Positions 10,291 to 21,053 of a stretch of 64,000 nucleotides of DNA are shown here, in pieces. Made by a program: the position numbers and the translations under genes. Origin of the DNA: Dactylonectria macrodidyma (taxonomy: Eukaryota; Ascomycota; Sordariomycetes; Hypocreales; Nectriaceae). Where the stretch lies: NCBI GenBank assembly GCA_020744425.1, contig JAGMUV010000006.1, positions 806,001 to 870,000 on the forward strand. Reading direction: 5' to 3'. Position 1 is the first letter of the stretch; the number at the start of each line of letters is the position of its first letter. The notes under the pieces were generated by a model. It was not told the DNA's origin. It did no database searches and worked only from the letters and a program-made list of their open reading frames with translations.

Positions 10291-13200
10291 TGTTACGACC
10301 CGGGGCTGGTCCCTTTTGGCGCAGACGCCCGAGTTGGGAGAGGGGGGGGGACTCAGTCAGTTCTGGGAGACCTGGGGAGGAGACTTCAGAGAGCAAGGGC
10401 GGCGACTACCTCTGTACCAGCAGGGGTGGCTTGAAGCGTGCCACCGCCGCTAGGGATGGCGCTGGCTGCCGCGGTACCAATTGCTGTGACCAGCAGGTGT
10501 CTTGTGCCTGGCGAGGGTCCACCTGCGGTCGCTGTAGGTCCTGGTTGTGGTCGGTTTTGGTCCTGGACTCCTGGATGGCCGCTAATTATTTGTCGCTGTT
10601 GTTGCCGTCTTTCTAGAACGGTTCCCTTACCGCGGGACTGGGTTCTGGTGTTCCGGGTGGTATCCCGGAATGGTTCCCCTGGAGCCCTGACTCGACAAGG
10701 AGGACCCAAACGGCCTCTGCTCTGTCTGGGTGACCAAGGAGGGATGAGGCCCCTTACTTTTGCACTGTTCGCACGAGATGATGCGTCCGACTCTGTGTCG
10801 GCACGTCCGTATCTGGCTCCCGCTCTGTTGCTGTGATGTACGTATGGGGAAAGGTCAATCGCCGTCAACCAACGACCCAACGATACAACAGGTGAATGCA
10901 ACGGCGGAACTTGGATTGATTGCTAGTCTGGAAACCCGCCTTCCAGTTTGTTGGCTGCCTTTTGCCTTTGTCCCGAGGCGGGAGAGAGCAAACAAGACGG
11001 TGTCGTTCGTCGGGGTTTGTTGGTCCCCGTAGCCGTAGTTGCAACCTCTCGGCACCCTTTAGGCTGGTACCGTAGAATGAGGAGTGGATGTGGTGGATTT
11101 TGGTGGATTTCTGGCGGATTTGAATGCTTGGGTCTCAATGTGACGTATCGACCACGCTCATCAAGCAAGACTGCTTGCTCAACCGTTGCCCCTCTCCAAT
11201 GCCCGTGGGCTCAAGTCTGGCCTCTGGCGAGCACAAGCACGTCAGGCCGTAGGCCGTCAGGTCACACAGTCGGAGTTTCTTGGTCGTGGTGATTGTAGCA
11301 ATGTGTGGCTGTCATTTTTCTGCGCCGTCGCGTTGGTGCTAGTTTTTAGTAGTCTAGAAGAGGAGAAGACTCAGAAGAGGGCGTTGACCATGGCGCTACC
11401 TACGAGGCGGTGGTGAGACGCAGTATTCGTGGTCCGGCCAGCAGATGCAACCACCACTGATCAGCCGCGGGACAATAGCGCCTAGCGAGCGAAGTGGTGG
11501 TTCGTGCTGGCGGACCTGGGCGCTCCGACGAACCTTTCCAGGCTTCTTCTCTCGCACTGCTGCTCTCCACCACCACCGAAGGAATATCTCGAGGCGGACG
11601 GGCCTAGGCTTGAGCTTGGGCTTGGGCTTGGGTTGCGCTGCGATGAAACGCGTCGGCGCTCGCTGCGGGCGATAGAGTTTGGGACGGCCTTTGGTTGCGG
11701 CGGGGCAGAATAACAGAGCCAACTCCAGAGTTTCAGGTCGCGGGGAGGGCGGCAGAGGGCAGAGGTCACATTCTATATACATTGTCTGCAGATCGCAAGG
11801 TGTCATTCATGGCCGCGGCCGAACGCGAGAGCGAGGATGGGATGGGCTTTTGCCAGCCAACCCAGCTTGCCAGCTTCTAATTAGCCAACGGAGCAACATT
11901 CCCATTCGACTGTCAAGCCTGTCTGGGTTCTGTGGTGTGGAGCAGAACAAAGCCACTTGCTTGTCCGTCCACTGGTTTTATGTGGTCGCCGACTCTCCCC
12001 GCATAATGCGAAAGGGCTCTAATTATTAGCAGGCCGAGGCGCGCGTCACTTCTCATCAGCGTTATTAGACGACACACGGTGGATTTTGTGGACTTTTGGG
12101 GCCTCGTGCCCACCGACAGTCACAAGAGATTCTGCATCTCTTACAAGGCTCACCTGGTTGTAGAGCAAGGCGGTGGCTATACGGGGCAGATCGGCATCAC
12201 AAGCAGCAAGCTGGGCCGAATACGCTGCAGAGGAAGGAATCCTTCCGTCCCTCACCCTGCACTATCACTGCACCTCTGCATCGCTGCACCGCTGCACCAA
12301 CATAGCCTTCGTGCCTGGTGATGCGACCCTCTCCACCATCGAAGAACCGGGACAGGCCTTGTCTGCTGCGCCAACAACCTGCAGCAACCTGCAGAGGAAC
12401 TTGCACGGTTGCAGTTTGCGCCTGAGCACCTCCCCGACGGGGCGAAAGGCCGTGTAGCCGAAATCGACGGGCCTCACAGTCGCCGACAAACGTCTCCAGC
12501 GCTTGTCCTTGACTTGGGCAACGGCAACCCTAAAACATATCATGATGATCTTCCATTGTGAATATCCTGCCCAGAACTGGGCTCTCGTCATAATCACTGC
12601 AACACCTGAAAACGAAAGGCCAGCGATGGTGCCTCGTACCATCCAACGCACCACTTTTCTTTGAGCGGTGCGGGGCCTATTTTCGGTCAATTCTAGGATT
12701 CTAGGGACGGCCCCTTGCCGACTCGTTGTCATTCATGACCTAACAATCTTAGGTTTCATGCGTGTCCTTGCGACGCCCGTTGCCCATGCTCTTCGCTTGA
12801 CTGCTGCTGCTACCACTGCTTCAACCGCAGGCTATTTCCATCATCCCGCGTACCAGGATACTCGGACGCAGCGAGAGTCCGTGGGTCGGTCATCCCGCGG
12901 CCTTGAATATCATGTGCGTACTCAGCGGCTGCGAGCAATCCACATCACGGCATCTCCACAACGATCGCAGAGCCGAATTGCCTTTTGACTAGGGCAACTC
13001 TTGGCTCGTCGGGGTTCTGCCTCGTTTCTGGGACCCGTCCGAAGTCGAGCGTGATTTCGATCGTCCGTGGATCAACTTGTCTGCACGCTGCAAGCGCCCG
13101 CGATTTGCAAAACAGGTTTATATTACACCTATCCAGACCGTCTTTGTTGCATAGGTAGGTAGTACACAGGTGGCATGTCCTTGTTAGTAGGTATCACACA

Positions 13201-14636
13201 GGACACAAACGCTGCCTAGTCAAGAGTGAAACAAACGAACGAATCAAGAATTAAACATCGAGTGCGTGAGCGATATGCTTGGCACTCTCATATCATCTCA
13301 CTAATGAGTTTGATTGATATGACCGACGACTTCTACACCCAATTGTAACCTCCTCTTCTGGCTTTGTGGGCAAGAAGCCTGTGTGAATGTGATCGCAGCC
13401 TGGATCTCGATCTCATCATGTTCAGATCACCGAGATCTTATCGTTAGAGTCCATGCTGTGAGAACTTGCGAATCTTAGGACGGCCCGCTTCTGCAAGGCG
13501 ACAAAAGTATACGGCATCCGTATTCTTGGTACGCATATCAAGATGCACGACTGCCGAGAGAACGAGCCGCAACTCGAGATTCGATGCGATTTATCCAATG
13601 GAAAAAGAACCTGGATTTCAGATACTCGAGTACCGGAATCATGGCACGGAACGGTAGCCTTGTCCGTCTTGATGAACCAATTCCAATTCGATATAGTCGC
13701 TCTCATGAGCTCCGTGGCTGTCGCAAGGCGGGGACAGAGGCTCGACACGGCTACACGTGACTTGGAGGTTCGCAGCCGCACGAGCCATGCGGAGCAACTG
13801 CACGTGATGCTGTTGCCGCTCCTCAGGGCCCTCGTCTGTCGTCGCAGTGTCACAGTCTCAGTGTCGCCACGCTCGGATGCTCCTTGATATCGGCCGCTAT
13901 TGTTCTGTCCAAATATCAGTTGAAACTTCAGTGATTATTTTCGCCTTGTTGCGCTCGCTCTTTTCTGTACGTTCCCCCCGTTACCGGCGTGAGAGGACAC
14001 TTCAGCGTGTCGCGAAAGCTCGGATCTCCCCTCTCGTGGATGTCTTTGTCCTCAAAGCTTTGACTAACCAGCTTCCTTTGCCAGGCCATTCTTGACTCCC
14101 GCAAACACCTTGCGCCCACCTGTTCGATCGATCTGCAAGTATTCACTGCCTCAGCCTTACCGACAGTGAATCTCCGACCCCAGACCCGCTACGTGGTCTT
14201 GACCCATACCCCAACCTCTCCGTATCCCACCAGCCCTTCCATGAGCTCTCGAGCTTGATATCGCAACGCAAAACCACCGACGCCTCAAGCTCCGAAGCCC
14301 CCAACCGGACCACGAAGAGCGTTACCGGTGAACGAGCCCATGCGTAGACGCGGGCACCCGCTGTTGTCCATCCTTTCGAATCTTGGGCGAGGCGCCGATT
14401 TACTCAGCGCTCAACTGCCGTACCGGGATCCCCGCTAGCCAACCTTGCCCACGCCCCCAACCAAGACGGCCGATGACCACCAAACGCCAAGTCATCCTCA
14501 CCGAAAACCCTTCTTCCTTCCCCTTCACACGTTGTCGACGTCCAAGTATTCCTGACAAGCAACTTGCTGTGGCTGTCGATTTATCCCTCCCTCCCTCCGA
14601 AGCGATATCGTAGGCGGTGGTTAAATCTCTGCCGAT
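10291..14636. other. 4.3 kb divergent intergenic region (methyltransferase / CCR4)
   Basis: No convincing gene was found. Several ORFs of 60-170 codons exist, but they overlap antisense partners and show no family motif. The last 700 bp before CCR4 (about 13900-14636) are C/T-rich with several upstream ATGs, as expected for a long 5' leader. The length is unusual beside the otherwise compact spacing, so a non-coding transcript or long spliced 5' UTRs are possible. Confidence 0.5.
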
Positions 14637-16794
14637 ATGTACTCCCAAAACCATCAGCAGGGCCATAATGGCCGGCTGAATGGTGCTGGGCGAGGGCTTC
14701 CGAACCTACTCTACAACTACCAACATACGCAACACCAGCATCCATCCCAGACGCAACACCACCAGGGTCTTCAACATGACCATGGCTTACCCAACACCAA
14801 CGGTCTCGGGCATCATTCGTCCTTTGCCTCAGGTGTGCTCTCCAACTCGACTCCCTTCAACACCAGCGCTCTCCAAAATGGTCACTCGACAAACGCAAGG
14901 GGTGGACAAGTTCCCCAGAACGAGATGTGGCAGGAGCAATTGCGCATGCACAAGGAGGCAGAACGGGCTCATGCCGCCATGACCGAGCAACAACAACCGC
15001 ACTACTATGCTAGACTCAAAGCATCGGAAAACCGAGGCATTGGCGGCCCTCCCCCGACTACTGTGCGAGCGCAAGCGGACGGCGAGGACGACCCGGCTGA
15101 TAGAAGACGACCATGGGTCGTGGACAAGGACAAGACCCGACAGGACTGGCATAACATGGACATGAGTGGCCAGGGCCTGCGGAACCTAGCCCCGGAACTC
15201 TTCAAGTATCAATTCTTGAACGAGCTCTACATCGCATCCAACAAACTGACCCGCCTGCCCAAGGAGATTGGAGAGCTTCGACAACTACGTCACCTCGATG
15301 CCTCCTACAACCAGATCTCCGAGCTGCCCCCAGAGCTCGGCATGTGCACCTACCTCAAGCAGCTGCTGCTATTCAACAACAATATCCAAGAATTACCATT
15401 TGAGCTTGGCTCACTTCACCTGCTAGAAATGTTGGGCATTGAGGGGAACCCACTTGAGCCGGCCGTGAAGCAGGAGATCATGGAGAAGGGTACCAAGAGC
15501 ATGATCAACGCCCTGAGGGAAGGCGCCCCAAGTATGTGTAATCCCGGCTTCATAAATGGAATGATACTGATACTGGACAGTTCCCCTACCCCCCGCTCAA
15601 CGCAAAGAGACTGTGATCCAGGAAGACGTCTCGGCTAGCCTGGAAACGATCAAGGTCTTTTCGTGGAATATTCTGTGCGATAAATATGCGACTCAGCAGA
15701 CCTACGGATACACACCATCTGGTGCTCTGAACTGGGAGTACCGAAAGGACTGCATCCTGGAAGAGCTTCGCATCAGGGACGCCGATTTCTTAACGTTACA
15801 AGAGGTCTCAACGGAGGCATTCAAGGAGGATCTCAGCCCCGAGCTCGCCCAAATGGACTACAAGGGCGTGCATTGGCCCAAATCCCGTGCCAGGACCATG
15901 TCAGAGAAGGATGCTCTGGGGGTCGATGGTTGTGCCATCTTTTACAAACAGAGCAAGTTTATCTTGCTCGACAAGCAGCTTATTGAGTTCGCCTCTATTG
16001 CCATCAACCGACCCGACATGAAAAACCAGCACGACGTATTCAACCGCGTCATGCCCAAGGACAACATTGCCGTTATCTGTTTCTTTGAGTCACGCCTCAC
16101 TGGCGCACGTGTCATCATTGTCAATGTACACTTGACATGGGACGCCGCTCTAGCCGACGTCAAGGTTATCCAGACAGGTATCCTGATGGAGCATGTTACT
16201 AAGCTGGCCGAGAAGTACGCCAGGTGGCCTGCGGTCAAGGACAAGAAGATGATTGTGCTGCCGACAGACGATGATTCGGTGCCTATCCCTCAAGCGGAGC
16301 CAGGCCCAAGCCAAGAGTATCGAACGAATACGGAAATCCCTCTCCTGGTTTGTGGTGACTTTAACTCGACAGAAGACTCCTCGGTATACGAGTTGATGGC
16401 CATGGGCCGTGTTCCGCCAGACCATCTCGAGCTCGGCAAGTACCAGTACGGCAGTTTCACTCGGGATGGTATCGAGCATCCCTTCAGCCTCCGGGACGCT
16501 TACGCCCATACCAAGAACACGTCAGAAGAGTTACCGTTTACAAACTACACGCCTGGTTTTGCCGACGTCATCGATTACATCTGGTACTCGACCAACACTC
16601 TCGAGGTTGTGGACCTGCTCGGCCCCCCTGACGCAGAATACATGAAGCGAGTAGCTGCCTTCCCCAACTGGCACTTCCCTGCCGACCACATCCAAATCAT
16701 GTCGCAATTCGTCATCAAGGGTCGCAAGGAGAAGAAGCACCACAACAACCCAGAACCTGACTTTGGAGGCGGCTCTGGAAATTCGCGTGGCTAG
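14637..16794 (+). CDS. CCR4: CCR4-NOT deadenylase catalytic subunit Ccr4
   Basis: Two exons (14637-15531 and 15581-16794; 49-bp intron with GTATGT donor) encode about 702 aa, a normal length for filamentous-fungal Ccr4. The order is: Gln/His/Asn-rich N-terminus (about 1-130); a leucine-rich repeat block (about 180-275, e.g. LNELYIASNKLTRLPKEIG and LRHLDASYNQISELPPELG), which in yeast contacts Caf1/Pop2; then the endonuclease-exonuclease-phosphatase nuclease domain. Catalytic motifs are intact: KVFSWNILCDKYAT, the Mg-binding Glu in LTLQEV, VNVHLTWD, CGDFNSTEDS and the terminal FPADHIQIM. The role is poly(A)-tail shortening in the cytoplasm. The two ORFs join in frame only if the intron is removed. 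Convergent with the carrier gene downstream. Confidence 0.96.
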
Positions 16795-17434
16795 AAAACA
16801 CACCGATAGGACAGTCCAGTCAGCGATGTGACCAACTGAACGGCAGGGCGGGGGGACCTCTGACGCGTACATCTGGATGTAGTGTTTTTGGTTTTGCAAA
16901 CTGGAGTTTAAGGATCTTTTGAGGTTCTTTGGGGCCAGGGCGGATGGGAAGGGGTTTGTATGTCTGCCTGACGTGTAAACGGGAGGGAGGCCTGGGCGGA
17001 TGGGGTAGCGGATTGGGAGGATATTGTAGGAACCGATGACTTTTTTGCAGCGCCATTTCGTTGTTTGAGCCATGCACTGTGACTTGTCTATCGTGTCGAG
17101 CTTTTTTGACTTGTTCGACTTTGACTAACTTGCCATTTGAAGTATAGCAAACCCATAGTACGTATGTCCAAGAAAGATGCTTGGTACGATGACATGCGCA
17201 TCAAGTTCACTTTGACGGGACATGAGTTGAAGAAGAGTAGACCAGTGAGGTTTCATTTCTAATTTCATGCGTGGAGTGATGGTTCTAATGGTCCGTCCAA
17301 GCTTATAAAAACCTAAGAGGGGAATGGAGTCTATCATATACACCAGAGAGTTGAGAATTTCACAACGCCATAGTCCCAAACCAACCAGTCCCAGCCCCAG
17401 CTCCAGCCCAGTCTAAAGGAACCGTATTGCTCTC
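16795..17434. other. Convergent intergenic region CCR4 / carrier-like gene
   Basis: This is 640 bp between two stop codons and presumably holds both 3' UTRs. No further gene is seen; small ORFs on the minus strand are antisense or random. Confidence 0.6.
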
Positions 17435-18787
17435 TTAGTGGAGAAGGATGTCGTAGCCGTCCTTGTTGATGCGCACCTCCTCGTTGCCGAAGCCGTACTT
17501 GCGGCGGATCAGCTCGAAGATGATGAGCCCCGCGCTAGTGCTGGGCACCTGGCGGATGGCATTCCACCAGAAGCCGCGGTACAGCCAGCGGGTCAGGCCG
17601 AGGCCCTCGGCGGCGGCGGCGTCGGTGCACACGGCCAGCGTCTCTTGGTAGGCGTGATAGTAAGCGCGCAGCATACGCCAGGGCCGGCGCGGGGCGTCCG
17701 GGTTGGCGGCGGCTGAGGCGCGCATCCGGGCCGCCTTGGCGTCCAGCTCCTCTAGGTGGTCCCAGTGCTGCACTTGGAAGTGCGTCAGCGGGTGCAGGAG
17801 CACCTGCTGGGCGAAGGAGGCGCTGATGCCGGCCGCGAGCAGGAAGGCAGGCTCCAGGGCGTAGTGAGGCCGGATGAGGATCGTCTCCGGGTCGCGATGG
17901 GGCGTCGGCCGCTTGCTGGCGAGCACGTCGACAATGTCCTCGGCCAGGCCGCCGTAGTACCAGGTGACGAAACGGTAGTAGCCCTGGGCCTTGACGTACT
18001 CGAAGCAGCTGAAGAAGACGGCGCTGCCGAGGCTGTCCTTGGCGAAGGACAGGCCCCAGCCGGCGAAGATGCCGCGCAGGCCGATCTCGCGGAGCTTCTC
18101 GGCGCCGAAAGTCCACATGCTGCGGGGCCGGCCGCTGCCGTCGCTGGGCATCAGGTCGCGGTGGTCGTAGCGGGCCTGGAGGGCGTCGAGCGGCGCGGCC
18201 AGGACGCTCTGCAGGCCGCCGGCGAGGAAGCCGGCCGTGAAGGTGTGAACGGGCTGGGGCGGCGGGTAGACGCGCGTCCGGGCCTGGCCGCTCTCCTCAT
18301 GCAGGCGGCCGAGGATCTGGAGGTAGCTCGTGTACAGGACGGCGCCGACGCCGACGTTGGCGATGAGCGGCGGCAGAATCTGGTGCGGGACGATGGCCCA
18401 GCCCTGGTGGCGGATGGCCGAGGTGAGCACGCCAGGGGTGGTGCCGCGGGCGAGCAGCCAGGCCTGGCGGAGGAAGACGGCGAGCCGGGACGACTCGGTG
18501 TCGGCGGCGGCGGCCTTGAGCAGGATCTTGGTCTGGGTCTGGTGGATGATGCGGGCGTAGGCGAGGTAGTCGACGCGGGTGCGGAAGAAGGCCTTGGCCG
18601 GGGCTCGGAAGTAGAAGGCGACGACCTGGGCGCTCAAGGCCCGCACGCCGGCGGCCGACGCGGCGGTCGCGGCGTTGCTGCGGGGGTCGCGGCCCGGCAG
18701 CAGCGTCTCGCCCGGCGGCAGCACCGGGAGCACGCCGGTCTGCGAGTCCGGCACCATTGACGACGCGTCATTGCGACCTAAGGACAT
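17435..18787 (-). CDS. Mitochondrial carrier (SLC25)-like protein with degenerate signatures
   Basis: One exon encodes 450 aa, with GC bias much higher than its neighbours. Carrier-family features are weak but ordered: a repeat containing AAPLDALQARYDHRD (compare P-x-D-x-x-K/R, here ending in Gln), then GLRGIFAGWGLSFAKDSLGS and FFSCFEYVKAQGYY, the usual linker and even-numbered helix pattern. A later repeat has HPLTHFQVQHW, in which both the Asp and the basic residue of the signature are replaced, followed by GLTRWLYRGFWWNAIRQVPS and IIFELIRRKYGFG. The N-terminal third (about 1-160) has no clear signature. The length exceeds the usual 300-aa carriers. I infer an atypical inner- or outer-membrane mitochondrial carrier-fold protein of unknown substrate, possibly not a transporter. 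A long antisense ORF on the plus strand is a by-product of the GC bias. Confidence 0.7.
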   Translation of the reverse strand: MSLGRNDASSMVPDSQTGVLPVLPPGETLLPGRDPRSNAATAASAAGVRALSAQVVAFYFRAPAKAFFRTRVDYLAYARIIHQTQTKILLKAAAADTESSRLAVFLRQAWLLARGTTPGVLTSAIRHQGWAIVPHQILPPLIANVGVGAVLYTSYLQILGRLHEESGQARTRVYPPPQPVHTFTAGFLAGGLQSVLAAPLDALQARYDHRDLMPSDGSGRPRSMWTFGAEKLREIGLRGIFAGWGLSFAKDSLGSAVFFSCFEYVKAQGYYRFVTWYYGGLAEDIVDVLASKRPTPHRDPETILIRPHYALEPAFLLAAGISASFAQQVLLHPLTHFQVQHWDHLEELDAKAARMRASAAANPDAPRRPWRMLRAYYHAYQETLAVCTDAAAAEGLGLTRWLYRGFWWNAIRQVPSTSAGLIIFELIRRKYGFGNEEVRINKDGYDILLH

Positions 18788-19294
18788 GGCACTGGCGACT
18801 CATCGCTGAGGGGGCAAGGCAGGACAAGAGAAGAGACGGGGTTTTTTTTTATAACGGAGGGTTGATCAAGGTTGTCCCCGTGTTTAAAGGGCGCTTGCGG
18901 GCGAGGATTGACGTCGGGGCATGACTAAGCACCGCTGTGGCCAATGGTAGCTGCGCATCTTGCATGCGGCGGGTTCACCGTCCCCAGGCGACAGGTCCAG
19001 ATGACCGCGTCAGCTGCATCAATGGCTTCTACCTACTCTCGATCAACAATGTGGATTAGCCTCACGCGGGTATATATGTACTTGCATAATCTCGAAATAT
19101 GTGTCGGTTGTTTAGTATAGAACCAGATTTGAGCGTATGCTCTTCGCCATGATGGCCCGGTGCTCTCAGTTGCAGATCCCAACATATCGGGTGTCCTCGC
19201 GACACAGATACAGACATACGCCGTGATTCAAGTCAATATGACTTCTTGGTGGTCAGATAAGATTCATTAACGGTCATCCCAAAGGCAATCATGG
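18788..19294. other. Upstream region of the carrier-like gene
   Basis: This 507 bp sits between the carrier-like gene start and the amidohydrolase stop. It contains a T9 run (18842-18850) about 55 bp upstream of the carrier ATG, as often seen in fungal core promoters. No gene is seen. Confidence 0.5.
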
Positions 19295-20677
19295 TCATTC
19301 AATCAACTCTCGCTCCTCCCTCACGTCCTCTGGCAACCTACTCCATCTACTCTTGTAAACCCGCCCGTTCTTCACAACAGCCAGCACCCACCTCTCAGGC
19401 TCATCCAGGATCGAAACATCATCCAGCGGGTTGGCGTTTAATATGAGCATGTCCGCCGCGAATCCCTCCTTGATGCTGCCCAAAAACGTCTCCTGCCGCA
19501 GCATCTTGGCCGCGTTGACCGTCGCCCCCTGCAGCACCGCCTTGCCGCTCAGCACCCGGGCGCGGATGCCGAACTCGCGGCTCTGCTCCGCCTGCAGCGG
19601 CCCGAGCAGGTCGGAGCCGTGACAGATGGGCAGACCGGCCTCGGACGCGATGCGCAGGGCGTCCAGGCCCCGGTCCAGCATCCGGCGATTCTTCTCCAGG
19701 TTCGCCGGCGGCAGGAACCCGGCGTACTTGTCCGAGCCCATGGCGGCGTACGTGACGAGCGTCGGCGTGAGCCAGACGCCCCGGTGCTGCAGGTACAGCG
19801 CCGTGTCGTGGTCCAGCAGGTTGCCGTGCTCGATGCCCCGGACGCCATGGTCCACCGCGTGCCGGATCGCCTTGGGCGTGTATGCGTGCGCCGTGACGAA
19901 CGTCCCGTAGCTCTCGGCCACCTCGCAGATAGCCCGGATCTCGGCGGCCGTGAACTGCGTGTTCTCGATGCGGTCCGTCGGCGACGCCACGCCGCCGCCG
20001 ACCATGATCTTGATGAAGTCGGCGCCGGTGCGGAGCTGTTCCCGGGCCCCGCGGATGCACTCGGGCACGCCGTCGACGACTATAGAGAGGCCGCCCTGAT
20101 TCCCGCAGCACTGCTGATGGTCGTGGGCGCCTCTGCGGTCGCCGTGCCCGCCCGTCTGCGAGAGAGCCTGGTTCGCGATGAACATCCTGGGCCCGGGGAA
20201 GACGTCATCCTCGATGGCCTCTTTCAATGCTAGGGTTGCGCCGCCTGTGTCTCTGATGGTTGTGAACCCCTTTGCCAGCATCTGTCCGCAAAGATACGGC
20301 TGCCTGAAATGAGATACCGCAGCGTCGGTCCCGAAAGCGCTCCCGTAGAGGCCATCGTCACCGGGTACGGCTTTGATGTGGACGTGGCAGTCGATGAGCC
20401 CTGGACAGATATACTTGCCGTCGAGGTCGACCACCACGTCATCTGGCGATGCCACTACATCTTGGCCGATGTATTCAATCAATCCGCCTGAGATCTTGAC
20501 GGCCATGTTGGCGATAATTGAGCCACTAGCTGCATCAACCACATTGGCATTCTGGAACAGGTATGTCTTCTGGGGTGGCAGCTTCCACGGCTTCACAGCC
20601 TTTTCTGGCATCGTAGATGCAATGCCGCCACCATTTCGCACAGCCAGTTGGGAAGTGGTGGCTCTTTGAATCGTCAT
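19295..20677 (-). CDS. Metal-dependent amidohydrolase (imidazolonepropionase/prolidase-like)
   Basis: One exon; starting at the ATG at 20677 gives about 460 aa, which fits the family. The open frame continues 54 codons upstream, but that extension is not protein-like at its start. The N-terminal beta-sandwich contains YLFQNANVVDAASG, then GKYICPGLIDCHVHIKAVPG with the HxH zinc pair. Further ligands are present: Lys in DFIKIMVGGGV (usual carbamylated lysine), His in VTAHAYTP, His in GIEHGN and Asp in ICHGSDLLG. The binuclear site therefore looks complete. Closest architecture known to me: cytosolic fungal or bacterial Xaa-Pro dipeptidase/ochratoxinase-like amidohydrolases. The exact substrate cannot be assigned. 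No signal peptide is evident with the chosen start. Confidence 0.85.
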   Translation of the reverse strand: MTIQRATTSQLAVRNGGGIASTMPEKAVKPWKLPPQKTYLFQNANVVDAASGSIIANMAVKISGGLIEYIGQDVVASPDDVVVDLDGKYICPGLIDCHVHIKAVPGDDGLYGSAFGTDAAVSHFRQPYLCGQMLAKGFTTIRDTGGATLALKEAIEDDVFPGPRMFIANQALSQTGGHGDRRGAHDHQQCCGNQGGLSIVVDGVPECIRGAREQLRTGADFIKIMVGGGVASPTDRIENTQFTAAEIRAICEVAESYGTFVTAHAYTPKAIRHAVDHGVRGIEHGNLLDHDTALYLQHRGVWLTPTLVTYAAMGSDKYAGFLPPANLEKNRRMLDRGLDALRIASEAGLPICHGSDLLGPLQAEQSREFGIRARVLSGKAVLQGATVNAAKMLRQETFLGSIKEGFAADMLILNANPLDDVSILDEPERWVLAVVKNGRVYKSRWSRLPEDVREERELIE

Positions 20678-21053
20678 GCTGGATAATCCGGCACCAGAAA
20701 CTTCAGAGATGATAAGTGTAGAATACCCGAGTGTCGTCTGATAGTGAAAGTGGAGGAGCCAAGAGATACGGAACTCGGTGAGACAGGCCATGAACCCAAC
20801 CCCGCGATCTACCTCCCGAACCTGGAAATGATCTTGCAAGGGAATCAGTTGTTATCAAACAAACCATCTTTCAACATCATCAAGAGCTTCTTCATTCAAG
20901 TCACCATATGTTATAACTACATGCTCCTAGTTGCCCAAATTGCGCCGTTGTCTATAAATCCGCATTTTTTTGTCCTTGCCGTGAGGTATTTCCAGGTCCA
21001 GCCGATGCCTACCCGTTTCGTTCATCCCATTGCATCTCATCCACATTCATTCA
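20678..21053. other. Intergenic region amidohydrolase / ELP3
   Basis: This 376 bp on a shared strand holds the amidohydrolase promoter and the ELP3 3' end. No separate gene is seen. Confidence 0.55.

Noticed and set aside
12265..13887. Several 100-155-codon ORFs on both strands in the CCR4 upstream region
   Set aside because: They overlap each other antisense, lack motifs and show no splice-linked continuation; treated as chance frames in a long leader or intergenic region.
17756..18760. 334-codon plus-strand ORF
   Set aside because: It is antisense to the carrier-like gene, Gly/Ala/Glu/Arg-rich as expected from the high third-position GC of that gene, and has no family motif.
19619..20233. 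204-codon plus-strand ORF and a 230-codon minus-strand ORF (19419-20111)
   Set aside because: Both overlap the amidohydrolase, whose metal-ligand motifs are complete in its own frame; these are GC-driven shadow frames.
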